A stretch of 64,000 nucleotides of DNA, taken from a virus. The notes under the pieces are model-generated. The model was given only the letters and a program-made list of their open reading frames with translations, was not told where the DNA came from and did not search any database. Every line of letters begins with the position of its first letter. The first letter of the stretch is position 1. Below, one piece after another: positions 53,266 to 62,190 of the stretch. The DNA lies in IMG/VR virus record IMGVR_UViG_3300042691_019380, positions 1 to 64,000 of that record; one strand, given 5' to 3'. The position numbers and the translations under genes are program-made.

Positions 53266-53634
53266 CTACTGATTGGCTACAGGAGAAGCCAATGTCTTAC
53301 CGCAAACCTCACCAAAAGGCGATAAATAAACCACCGCCAGCCCCAGGTGCGTGGCGAGAGTCCATTCCACCCTGGCCCCGCCAGACTGCTCCCATCCGGG
53401 GAGCATGGCGATCGCGTCGGCATCGCACAGGGCCGACAAGTCTCGCCGCAGGGCGTCTCGGAGGAAATCTTTCGAGACGGTTGTCGACGTTGGGTCGAAT
53501 CCGACGTCTCTGTCGAGTTGCGCCGGGTTGATCACGTCGTAGCCGAGAGCCCGCAGTTTTGCCTCGGCCTCGTCGAAGGCAGGAAAGTTAAAGAGCGGCA
53601 GGCCAGTCATCGGCCCAGCGAGATATACCTTCAT
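53266..53634 (-). CDS. DUF4406 / nucleoside 2-deoxyribosyltransferase-like protein
   Basis: 122 residues from ATG 53634. K-V-Y-L-A-G-P-M-T-G-L-P-L-F-N-F-P-A-F and A-D-A-I-A-M-L-P-G-W-E-Q-S-G-G-A-R-V-E-W are diagnostic of DUF4406, a family with the nucleoside deoxyribosyltransferase fold. Likely acts in nucleotide salvage or base exchange; the G-A-R-V-E-W Glu is the probable catalytic residue. Confidence 0.8.
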   Translation of the reverse strand: MKVYLAGPMTGLPLFNFPAFDEAEAKLRALGYDVINPAQLDRDVGFDPTSTTVSKDFLRDALRRDLSALCDADAIAMLPGWEQSGGARVEWTLATHLGLAVVYLSPFGEVCGKTLASPVANQ

Positions 53635-54242
53635 TCGTTGTCTCCGATCGTGTAGTGCTTCGGAGACTTGCCAGCATGCAGGGCGCGGAGTCGCTCCACA
53701 TGTGGCGTGAGCCGCTTGACGATCTCGTCGTGGCCGCCGCTGACCTGACGGTCGTCCTTGAGTTTGCCAGCAGCCTCGGCATCGACGAGGATCGCAAGGC
53801 ACGCCAAGGCGGACGCCAAGTGAGGCACGCCTTCCTCGTCGCAGTCGCGGCCCTCGAACCACGCCGCGATATGCCGCTGACAAGCGTCGGCGTAGATTGA
53901 GGCACGAACGCCAACGCGACGCCAGTTAGCGCGTCCGTACTTCAAGGCTCCGTTGAGCAGGGCAACGCACCCCATGGCCGTCGCAGTCGCGGGCCAGAGG
54001 TGCAGGGGCAGTTTGTTCGTTCCGACGAGGTCTTTCGGATTTTCGACGTCGAACGCACCCGGCAGCGGCGTCGCGCCGTCCATCGTGGCCGCACTCTTGA
54101 CGTCGGCCTCCAGTTCGCCGTCATCGTCGCCAAGAGCCGCTCGCGATGCGTTGCGAGCCTCGACGATCTCGCGAATGATTCGATTCGAGTCCGCGATGTT
54201 CTCGATGTATCCGCCGTCCAGTGCCGTGACCGTCGCTGCCAT
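53631..54242 (-). CDS. DUF5664 dATP/dGTP pyrophosphohydrolase-like protein
   Basis: 203 residues from ATG 54242. N-P-K-D-L-V-G-T-N-K-L-P-L-H-L-W-P ... G-A-L-K-Y-G-R-A-N-W-R ... R-H-I-A-A-W-F-E-G-R-D-C-D-E-E matches DUF5664, annotated as dATP/dGTP diphosphohydrolase-like with a MazG-type metal site. It could tune dNTP pools in the phage's favour. Driven by promoter 54270-54307, with AGGAGG before the start. Confidence 0.8.
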   Translation of the reverse strand: MAATVTALDGGYIENIADSNRIIREIVEARNASRAALGDDDGELEADVKSAATMDGATPLPGAFDVENPKDLVGTNKLPLHLWPATATAMGCVALLNGALKYGRANWRRVGVRASIYADACQRHIAAWFEGRDCDEEGVPHLASALACLAILVDAEAAGKLKDDRQVSGGHDEIVKRLTPHVERLRALHAGKSPKHYTIGDNE

Positions 54243-54269
54243 ACGTGACCTCCTGTCGTTGGGCACGTA

Positions 54270-54307
54270 AGCGTATCCAGACTAACGCCGTCGGCAAGAG
54301 GTTTTTT
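54270..54307 (-). promoter_or_regulatory. σ70-type promoter, 16-bp spacer, A6 upstream tract
   Basis: TTGCCG (54292-54297), 16-bp spacer with T-A-G-T-C-T-GGA, TACGCT (54270-54275), and CGAAAAAACCTC just upstream of the -35. Overlaps the 3' end of 54282-54566. Confidence 0.7.
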
Positions 54308-54566
54308 CGAGCCTGTAGCCCAGCGAGTACAGGATCATGGCAAGGTCGCTCGCGGCCTGGGTGACGGCTGCCTCTGAGATCGCCGGGCCGAGACTTGCAT
54401 GAAGCCCCTCGTGGAGTTCGCACTCAAGTCTCGCGCGATTCTTGAGCCCCGAATGAATCAAGACTTTACGCTTGTCGTACTCGGTCCAGCCGTCGGCGTC
54501 GCCCTTTAGCGGCGAGTACCGCCAAAGCCAGCGGACGCCGTCAATTTGGAAACGATGGTCTTCCAT
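54282..54566 (-). CDS. Small HExxH protein (94 aa)
   Basis: After a β-rich start (R-F-Q-I-D-G-V-R-W-L-W-R-Y), L-H-E-G-L-H-A-S-L-G provides an HExxH zinc motif, with later glutamate S-E-A-A-V and L-Y-S-L-G-Y-R. This pattern occurs in a common family of small phage proteins thought to have a minimal metalloprotease-like fold. Protease activity is not established. Confidence 0.6.
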   Translation of the reverse strand: MEDHRFQIDGVRWLWRYSPLKGDADGWTEYDKRKVLIHSGLKNRARLECELHEGLHASLGPAISEAAVTQAASDLAMILYSLGYRLEKTSCRRR

Positions 54567-54796
54567 AACCTTCTCCGGACAAACCGGCACCGAGATCGCC
54601 AAGTCATTCTCGCGGGGCCGCCGCAGTACATGATTATCTTGTATTGGACTCGGTATCCCCAAGCGTCCAGGGACTCGCTTCTGGAGTCGCATCCGCAGTC
54701 TGGTGTGTTTAGAATCTTCGAGACCCTGCCGCTCGTGATTCCTAGACTTGACAGGAACTTGGAGACTAGACTGCCCACCGAGACTGGCCGAATCAT
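54506..54796 (-). CDS. Hypothetical protein with C-x-C motif (96 aa)
   Basis: I-T-S-G-R-V-S-K-I-L-N-T-P-D-C-G-C-D-S-R-S-E-S-L-D-A-W-G resembles a small phage family with a C-G-C and an A-L-N-x-W-G element. The last 20 residues are basic and lie in a 61-base overlap with the next gene. ATGA overlap with the giant tail gene. Function unknown. Confidence 0.5.
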   Translation of the reverse strand: MIRPVSVGSLVSKFLSSLGITSGRVSKILNTPDCGCDSRSESLDAWGYRVQYKIIMYCGGPARMTWRSRCRFVRRRLWKTIVSKLTASAGFGGTRR

Positions 54797-57700
54797 GGCG
54801 TTTCGTCCCTGACGGCAAACGTGACCCCCCCGTAGCCGTCCAGTTCGTTCGACCACTTCGGACGAATGACGCTGATCGCGGCCGTCGTGTCGCAGTTGCC
54901 ACGGACCACGACGGTGGCATCGTCTGGCAGTTTCTTTAGGTTGGCTGGATGTCGATCCATGTCCGGCCAAGACTCATCGACGGTCGCAGACACTATACGC
55001 CCGTCCGCGTAAAAGCACGTCAAGTCTTCGGCCTCTTCGGTATCGCCTGAGTTGTAAACCCAAGTCGGGCTGGGCGTCATCTCGCTAATCTCTTCCCACG
55101 TGTCTCGATCGCCTCCGAGCAATTCGGAGTACTCGGGCGTCGCGTTCTCGACACCGACGAGCCTCGCCTTCCAGCCGCTTGGTTCGCTGTGGCCGTACAC
55201 CCCAGCCCAAGAGAAGTGCGGAAGAGCAAAGTCGGCGTAGTCTTTGTCTGTCTCGACAAAAGACACAGTCGGCGGCGACGTGTAGCCGCTACCGCCCGAC
55301 GTTACCGTGACTCCGACGACCCTTTTCCGGAATGAATAGAACGGGTCATCGCTGCTCATCACAGCCTCGGCCGTCGCGCCAGTGCCGCCGCCGCCGTGCA
55401 AGATCACGAGAGGCGGACTCGTGTAGCCTTCTCCAGACGAAGTGACCGAGACAGCCGTCACCGCTCCGTTGACGAGAGTGGCTGTAGCCGCCGCTGGCGT
55501 GATCTTCGGTCGACCGCCAGAGACGACGGTCCTGGCGAGCGAGCCGTATCCGGAGCCGCCAGAGCCGACGTTGACAGTCCCGGTCCCGCTGCCGTCGACG
55601 CTGACCGTCACGGACGCGCCGGTTCCGACGTCGCACTCGACTTGAACCGTCGGAGGAGATGCGAACTTGTATTGCATGCCGGAGTAGTACGGCTGCATGA
55701 TGATTGCAGTCCTGTCTCCGTCTGTGATGTACGTGCCATAGTCCGGAAGCGGGCTGCTCAAGACTCCGTCGAGATAGGCAGATACAACTGAACCGCCCGA
55801 CCAGAACTCGGCCACGGCGGGCCAGTTTCCGAAGAGCGGCCTGCGCAGACAGCCGAGAAGGCTTTGCGACTCATAGCCGGGAGACTCAAGCGTCTCGGCG
55901 TCGCTCATCGCCAAGACGCTCTCAAGATGCGACAGCGAGTGCGGCCACGTGTAAATAGACTTCGCCTGCGGTGCGGCGTCACTTCTCCGAGCAATGGCGC
56001 ATCGACGCAGTCTAGTCACCGCTCGCAACGCGCGAGTGTTCCAGAACGACACGAGCGGCTCTTGCGTCCAGTTGGTCGAAGTCAACACAGACGAAGGGGG
56101 CGATCCTTCTGGGTCGCTCATCGAAGAAATGGCCCCGCCCGGTCGCTCGGTGGTTGACGGCGTGGCTCGGCTGTGGGCTGTGGGGCTCGGATTCCACGAC
56201 GGATGTTCGGAGACAAAAATCCACTGCCCGGCCAGAGTGGTGCCCACAGATTCCGGCCTTGGCGTGCCTCCGGAGGAGTGGACCCAGAAAGCGGTCGACA
56301 TCATGTCGCCGTCTCGCCAGTACGGCAGGCCGCTGCGCCAGCCCCACCCTGTTGTGTATGATCCGTCTTGGCCGCCCAGCCACCGCGTCACAAAGGACGA
56401 AAGATTCAAATCTGTTGACACCTTGTATCCGTACTTCTCGCCGCCGTTTTCAACCGACAAAGTCACGCCGCCTTTGATTCTGGCCTGGGCGGACGCCTTG
56501 AACTGCGAGACAGAATCGTCGAACTCCGCTTGCGTGATCTCTGCGGCGGCGAGTTTCGCCTCAAGAGATGCGATGCGATCGTTGTCGCCGCCGGTGAACG
56601 TGACTTTTGGCGAAGAGCGATACCCCGAGCCTCCGTTGACTACCTTGCAGTAGATCACAGAGCCGTTGATCTTGGACGTCGCCGTCGCGCCGCCGCCAGG
56701 GGCCGCCGTTGTTGCCGTTGCTGCTGCGCCAGTTCCGCCGCTGCCTTGGAAGAAAACCTGCGGCGGCCTGTAGTAGCCAGAGCCGCGAGACGTCACAGTC
56801 ACATCTCGAACCGGGCCAGCAATCGCAGCCACGGCTGCCGCTCCTCCCGCGTTGCCGCCACCTCCAGTGAAGACAACAGTCGGCGGCGACTGATACCCGC
56901 TGCCTGGACTGAGGACAGTGACTCCCGAGACTTGCCCCGTCGTTTCGTCGATGCCAGCGATCGCAGACGCACCGGAGCCGCCGCCGCCGGAGAACGAGAC
57001 CGTCGGCGGAGACGTGTACCCGGAGCCGCCGCTGGCGATCGTTATGCCAGTGACCTTCCCGTCGATGCTGCACTTCGCAGAGCATCCCGATCCACTGCCG
57101 CCGACCACAAGCACGCGAGGCGGAGACGTGTACCCAGAGCCGCCAGCCGTAACAGCGATCGACTCGACGTCTGGGACTGGCTCGAAAGAGACAGTGGGCG
57201 AAGCGCGATACCGGCCGCCTTCTGAGACTCGCACAGACTGGACAGCGCCGTCTTTGATCGTAGACGTCGCCGTCGCCGAGATGCCCGGCTGCGAGAAGAC
57301 GACCTTCGGCGGCACGCGATACCCAGACCCGCCGTTTGTGACTTGCACAGACTCGACCGGACCGGCAATGACAGCCTCGATCTGGGCATCGCCTGGAACG
57401 CTTACGGTCGGCGGAGTTCTGTACCCGGAACCCTTCTGGACTACTCCGGCACTGATTATCGAGCCGTTAAGGGTGGCCGTTGCTGTAGCGACGCCTTGCG
57501 CTTGGCTGCTGAACGATAAGACGGCTGGCTCTGTGTAGCCTTCTCCAGGGTTGTCGATCTTGAGTTCGACGTCGCCCTTGACGACCGGCGGGCCGGACTC
57601 CAAGTCTCCAAGCAGCCACAGGGACTGATCAGACTCCTTGACTCCCGAGTGTCCGCCGATTCCGAGTTGCGGAGACTGAAATGCGGCAGGGTATGGGTTT

Positions 57701-60700
57701 GCGGTTAGGCCCTTGCCTTCAGCGACCCCAACGGTTTGAAACAAACTGTCGCTCTCTCCAGAGACGTCAAAGAACAACCTCCCGTCCGTTGTTTCGCCAA
57801 TGCGGTCTCTAGTGACCTTGCTCCACGCATCGTATTCGGAGACTTTTGCCGGGCCGAAACCGCCATGGAGGAGTTTCGGCGGCAACTTTTCGTAAGTCGC
57901 GTGAGACTTTCCAGAGAACTGCGGCCACGAGTCGACGAATCTATACCAAGAAAAGTACTCTCTCGCCTGGAGCGGGCCTTGCGCAATCGTCGCCGTAGCG
58001 GTCGCACCGCTTCCGCCTCCGCCGGAAATGGTGACGGTGGGCGCGCCGTCGAACCAGCCGCCCGCGTTCATCACCTGAATGCCAATAACTTGCCCGTTCT
58101 TGATTCGAGCGTAGGCAGTAGCCCCTCCAGGCGAGAACGAAACAGTCGGCGGAGAGGTGTACCCAGAGCCTCCGTTTGTGACTTGCACTCCAGTGACTTG
58201 CCCAGGGACTTGCACATGCGGAGGAATGACAGGCCAAGCAAGCGGGTCTACTGCGCCAGGGTAGCCGCCCACGGGGTAGATGAAGTAACGCGCGTCATAC
58301 GCCGGGGCTAATTGGTTGACCTCAGCAGGGGCAACGACAGACCCGGCCCAAACGTCAAGACCAGGACTGTAGGAAGAGTAATAATCATCAGTGACAGTGC
58401 CCTGCGAGTGTATCGTGTCCTGATTTGCGACGCGATTCTCGCCGTTGACCAACGTCGTTGTTTCTGTTCTTTTAACTATGTACCACTTATAAACAAACGG
58501 GGACCATTCACCCTTGGCGTCGTGTGGGTTCCCGCTCTTGCCGTCTTCAAGGCGATAGCGAATGGGCGACATATTATCACCATAAATATGTGGCGACCCG
58601 TTCCATCCATCATGCTCCGCCGCTTGCTGCACAGACTGAGCAGGCGGGTGCGTGCTGGACTCGTAAAGAAACAGCCTGTCTTTCGGCTGGAATCCGTCGC
58701 CGTGAAAAGCAGCCTGCGAGTTGAGTCTCCACAAAACACCAGACGTGTCGATTGCGAGAGCGATTGACCCTGCCGCCACAACTGACTGGCACGCATCAGG
58801 GCCGTCGAGGTGTGCGGTGAGCGTGTATCCGGCGCCGCCTGCGGGGAAGAGTTCTGGAACTTCGGTGTAGCCGTGCCCTGCCGACATGGTGATGTAAATA
58901 GGGCCTTCGTACTTGGCAGGGGTGGGAGGGAGTACCACACCTCCTGACGGGCCGCTTTCGTCAGAAGACGCCCAGCCGGACAGGTACGGAGTCTTCTCTT
59001 GCCTGAACGAGTTTCCGACAGACGCAGGAATGCCGCCCTCGTTCGACGGTGGCTCGACCCAGACACCAAACACAGGGCCAACCTCATCTGACGTCGCCTC
59101 TGCCGTGACATATGCTCTCTTGCCAACTCTCGTTGGTCTCTTGATGACTTCTTGATACTTATCGAAAGGCCACTGAAAAGACCTGGGCCATTCAAACAGC
59201 CCCGGTATCACGCCCCACCAGTACGGCAGATCACTGCTGTCGGTCGCGAGAGAGTAGTTCAATCCAGCAGACACAGTCTTCCAAGTGCGGCCAAGGCCAA
59301 CTTGAATCGGCCTGCGGAACACGTTTCTGTGGTCATAAGAACTACCAACGCCGTCGATCTCGACGATCGGCTCAGTTGCGTAGAAGTCTCCGCTGTTTGT
59401 CAGCGTCGCGGAGTCGATCCACCCAGACGCTGTCGAGACTGTTCCAGACGCGCCGCTTCCTGTTTCGGACAAGAACTCAAGGTTCCAGACTGGCGGCGGA
59501 GAAGGTGGGCCGTCAAACGGGGCTCGCCCCGCTATAAGCCCGCCGGGCATGTTGCCTCTTATGACAAACGGAGCCGACTCCCAGCCGAGCGAGTCTTGCG
59601 TCAGCGGGAGAGGCTCTTGCCTGTCGCCGAGAACGATGTAGGTGGGATTGTAGTCGATCATCCACTGGCCCATCGGCACGCGGCCAGTGCCCTGCGGGGC
59701 AAACGGCGCGGGCTCGGGCGGCGGCTTAGGTTTCCAGTCGTCGCTGACCACAAGCGACTGAACTGGCCCTGGAGAGATGCTGCAAATGAAACTTGCGTCT
59801 GGTCCCTGAAACTCATCTTCAGGATCGCGAGTGAATTGCACGAACGGGGCTCGCCTGAGAAAGCCAGCCTCGCTGCGGGTGTATCCGTCTCCGGGCACCG
59901 TAATCGTAACCGCCTCGACGACTCCTTCGGCCTTCGCGGTTGCTGCGGCTCCTGTTCCGCCTCCGCCTGAAAAAACGACCACAGGACGCTCTCGGTAGCC
60001 GTTTCCCTGCTGGTTCCAGGGAGCATTAGCGCCGATCGCCACGACCGATCCGTCTCCGTACTTTGCAACGGCAGTTGCGCCAGAGCCTGGGCCGGAAAAC
60101 GAAACAGGAAAGTCCACCCCAGAGCCACCCTGCACGTACGAGCCTGTTGGCTGGACTGATACTCTGAGAACATGATTGAGCCGCAGCACGGCCTGAGCCG
60201 TCGCACCAGAGCCGCCGCCGCCAGAGAAGCCAATTGCGACCGCTTCGGCGTCGACCTTCAAGTCCGGAGCAACGTCTACTCGCACGACAGCACCGTTTTG
60301 GACGACTGCCGACAGGCTGGCCGATGGCTGGCCGTCGATGGTCACCGTCGGCGGAGACGAGTATCCGCTGCCAGGGGCCGTGACGTTAATGCTCTCGACT
60401 ATGCAGCCCATCTTGGACACGGTCGCCGTGGCTGTTGGGCCTACAGAAGTCACGGACGGGCGGGACGTGTACCCAGAGCCGCCGTTGGTGACTCTAATCT
60501 CAACGACCCTGAATCTGGCGACGGGAGTCAGAGTGACTTTGCCAGCCCCAATCGACTCGACGGAAACCATCCTGGCGTCCGCGTAAGCACCAAGGCCGCC
60601 GCTGTTTGGCGCAAAGGACACCGCCGGAGGCTCCTTGTAGCCTGCCCCTCCAGAAGTGACTGTAATCTCCTGAATGCCGTCGCCTTCGATCGTGACTGTC

Positions 60701-61809
60701 GCCGATGCTCCGGTCCCGACTACAGAGTTAAACGTCACAGGATACCGACCAGGGAGCAGATCGCCGAGAAGAGATGAACTGAGCGCCGCCCCGGTAACGA
60801 CGCCGTTGGTTACGGTTGCAGTTCCGATAACTTTTGTTCTACCGGCAAGTGTGACGATCTCGATGGACGGCGGCACAACGTAATTTCCGCCGCCACTTGC
60901 GACCTGAATGGACTTGGCCTTGCACCACATCTTTGACACGGAAGCGGACGCCGGTGAGTCAGACTGCCCCGCGAACGAAACGACAGGTGGAGTTTTGTAT
61001 CCAGACCCTTGGCTCGCAATCTGCACTCGCGATACAGAAAGGTTCCTCTCGGATAGTGGCAGCGAACTGCCGTCCTGCTCCAGCGTGGCCGTCGGAACAG
61101 ACGTGTACCCACTTCCTCCGTTAGTTAACTCCACCGAAGTGACTGTGTAGTCCATCGCGGCCACTTCAGCCTGGGCCGGAGTGACCGAGGCACTGGAGTC
61201 CACAACCCAATCGCTGCCGATCGAGTCTTTTTTCATCTGCACGACTTGTGCGGTCGGCCTTTTGGAATACTTGCCGGACTGCTGGAGGGCTGCCGACGCG
61301 ATCGGCCTCGAAAGAACCGCCCGGACAACCTCGTCGGCGTGGCTCGGTGCCTGATTGCGAAGATACGAAAGATGAGTGCCGATCGCGTAGCCGTTCGGCC
61401 ACCACACAGTGCGATCCCCGTTCGACCCCCACGCCCAAAGTGTGCCGTCCTCGCGAACCGCCAGCGTGTGCGATCCAGATGCAGAAACGTCTATCCATTT
61501 GTGGCCGACGCCGATCTGGACTGGGTGGGAATAGTTCTCGGCGACGCCGTCGCCCGGAGGGGCATGCGTTCCCCACCCCCACAGAGTCCCGTCAGAGCGT
61601 ATCCCGTACCCACGCCCCCCTCCAGAGCAGACCTTGATCCAGTCCGACTGCTTGTCGATGGTCGGCGGCTCTGTGCCCGGCAGTGGCATGTCGGACTTGT
61701 AGCCCGAGGCCTCGCCAAGACCCAACTGGCCGGTGTGACCATAACCCCAGCCGTATATCTTCGGAATGCAGCAGATGAGTTTCCGAAAGCACTCGAAACC
61801 AAAGTTCAT
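54793..61809 (-). CDS. Giant repeat tail/adhesin protein with RCC1-like propeller
   Basis: 2338 residues, the largest gene here. The N-terminal 130 residues and scattered later stretches are RCC1-like blades (G-W-G-Y-G-H-T-G-Q-L-G-L-G; D-G-T-L-W-A-W-G-S-N-G). Between them are about 25 copies of a 35-45 residue unit with core G-G-S-G-Y-T-S-P-P-T-V-S-F, then G-G-G-G-S-G-A-T-A-T-A. This reads like a long β-solenoid or string of small β domains. Position after the tape-measure region and before accessory genes fits a tail spike or adhesin. Start is ATG 61809; an upstream GTG at 61818 would overlap the previous stop. Repeats make copy-number variation likely. Confidence 0.8.
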   Translation of the reverse strand: MNFGFECFRKLICCIPKIYGWGYGHTGQLGLGEASGYKSDMPLPGTEPPTIDKQSDWIKVCSGGGRGYGIRSDGTLWGWGTHAPPGDGVAENYSHPVQIGVGHKWIDVSASGSHTLAVREDGTLWAWGSNGDRTVWWPNGYAIGTHLSYLRNQAPSHADEVVRAVLSRPIASAALQQSGKYSKRPTAQVVQMKKDSIGSDWVVDSSASVTPAQAEVAAMDYTVTSVELTNGGSGYTSVPTATLEQDGSSLPLSERNLSVSRVQIASQGSGYKTPPVVSFAGQSDSPASASVSKMWCKAKSIQVASGGGNYVVPPSIEIVTLAGRTKVIGTATVTNGVVTGAALSSSLLGDLLPGRYPVTFNSVVGTGASATVTIEGDGIQEITVTSGGAGYKEPPAVSFAPNSGGLGAYADARMVSVESIGAGKVTLTPVARFRVVEIRVTNGGSGYTSRPSVTSVGPTATATVSKMGCIVESINVTAPGSGYSSPPTVTIDGQPSASLSAVVQNGAVVRVDVAPDLKVDAEAVAIGFSGGGGSGATAQAVLRLNHVLRVSVQPTGSYVQGGSGVDFPVSFSGPGSGATAVAKYGDGSVVAIGANAPWNQQGNGYRERPVVVFSGGGGTGAAATAKAEGVVEAVTITVPGDGYTRSEAGFLRRAPFVQFTRDPEDEFQGPDASFICSISPGPVQSLVVSDDWKPKPPPEPAPFAPQGTGRVPMGQWMIDYNPTYIVLGDRQEPLPLTQDSLGWESAPFVIRGNMPGGLIAGRAPFDGPPSPPPVWNLEFLSETGSGASGTVSTASGWIDSATLTNSGDFYATEPIVEIDGVGSSYDHRNVFRRPIQVGLGRTWKTVSAGLNYSLATDSSDLPYWWGVIPGLFEWPRSFQWPFDKYQEVIKRPTRVGKRAYVTAEATSDEVGPVFGVWVEPPSNEGGIPASVGNSFRQEKTPYLSGWASSDESGPSGGVVLPPTPAKYEGPIYITMSAGHGYTEVPELFPAGGAGYTLTAHLDGPDACQSVVAAGSIALAIDTSGVLWRLNSQAAFHGDGFQPKDRLFLYESSTHPPAQSVQQAAEHDGWNGSPHIYGDNMSPIRYRLEDGKSGNPHDAKGEWSPFVYKWYIVKRTETTTLVNGENRVANQDTIHSQGTVTDDYYSSYSPGLDVWAGSVVAPAEVNQLAPAYDARYFIYPVGGYPGAVDPLAWPVIPPHVQVPGQVTGVQVTNGGSGYTSPPTVSFSPGGATAYARIKNGQVIGIQVMNAGGWFDGAPTVTISGGGGSGATATATIAQGPLQAREYFSWYRFVDSWPQFSGKSHATYEKLPPKLLHGGFGPAKVSEYDAWSKVTRDRIGETTDGRLFFDVSGESDSLFQTVGVAEGKGLTANPYPAAFQSPQLGIGGHSGVKESDQSLWLLGDLESGPPVVKGDVELKIDNPGEGYTEPAVLSFSSQAQGVATATATLNGSIISAGVVQKGSGYRTPPTVSVPGDAQIEAVIAGPVESVQVTNGGSGYRVPPKVVFSQPGISATATSTIKDGAVQSVRVSEGGRYRASPTVSFEPVPDVESIAVTAGGSGYTSPPRVLVVGGSGSGCSAKCSIDGKVTGITIASGGSGYTSPPTVSFSGGGGSGASAIAGIDETTGQVSGVTVLSPGSGYQSPPTVVFTGGGGNAGGAAAVAAIAGPVRDVTVTSRGSGYYRPPQVFFQGSGGTGAAATATTAAPGGGATATSKINGSVIYCKVVNGGSGYRSSPKVTFTGGDNDRIASLEAKLAAAEITQAEFDDSVSQFKASAQARIKGGVTLSVENGGEKYGYKVSTDLNLSSFVTRWLGGQDGSYTTGWGWRSGLPYWRDGDMMSTAFWVHSSGGTPRPESVGTTLAGQWIFVSEHPSWNPSPTAHSRATPSTTERPGGAISSMSDPEGSPPSSVLTSTNWTQEPLVSFWNTRALRAVTRLRRCAIARRSDAAPQAKSIYTWPHSLSHLESVLAMSDAETLESPGYESQSLLGCLRRPLFGNWPAVAEFWSGGSVVSAYLDGVLSSPLPDYGTYITDGDRTAIIMQPYYSGMQYKFASPPTVQVECDVGTGASVTVSVDGSGTGTVNVGSGGSGYGSLARTVVSGGRPKITPAAATATLVNGAVTAVSVTSSGEGYTSPPLVILHGGGGTGATAEAVMSSDDPFYSFRKRVVGVTVTSGGSGYTSPPTVSFVETDKDYADFALPHFSWAGVYGHSEPSGWKARLVGVENATPEYSELLGGDRDTWEEISEMTPSPTWVYNSGDTEEAEDLTCFYADGRIVSATVDESWPDMDRHPANLKKLPDDATVVVRGNCDTTAAISVIRPKWSNELDGYGGVTFAVRDETP

Positions 61810-61811
61810 TA

Positions 61812-62189
61812 CTAGCACTCAGCGGCAATGAGAATCCAAGTCGTGCCCTCCATCGCAAGCCCACAGCGACGAGAGCCGCCCCCCGGCGGCGCGGCGATGT
61901 TCGAGAAGATGTTGCTGGCGACCGCCGTGGCGGCCGTGTCCGCGATGAACGTGACGGTCTTTAGGGTGTCTTTGCTCCAAGCGCCAGTGAAGCGAGCCGT
62001 CGCGAACGCGCCGCCGCCGCCGCCGCCGCCGACAGCCCGTGGCAAGACGCTCGGATTGCTTCCGCGACGTGCCGTCTCGTGAGCATGAACAGCGCTCGCG
62101 ATTCGCTGCGCGTCTTTGTGGCGAAACTGAACGACTTGCTCGGTCTTGTTCGCCGGGGGCTTTTTCTTGAACTGGCTAATATTGAGCAT
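61812..62189 (-). CDS. Minor virion protein with polyglycine stretch
   Basis: 125 residues. K-K-P-P-A-N-K-T-E lead, then G-G-G-G-G-G-G and a C-terminal β domain (F-T-G-A-W-S-K-D-T-L-K-T-V-T-F ... W-I-L-I-A-A-E-C). Sandwiched between tail genes, so probably a tail-tip or fibre connector component. Confidence 0.6.
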   Translation of the reverse strand: MLNISQFKKKPPANKTEQVVQFRHKDAQRIASAVHAHETARRGSNPSVLPRAVGGGGGGGAFATARFTGAWSKDTLKTVTFIADTAATAVASNIFSNIAAPPGGGSRRCGLAMEGTTWILIAAEC

Positions 62190-62190
62190 G

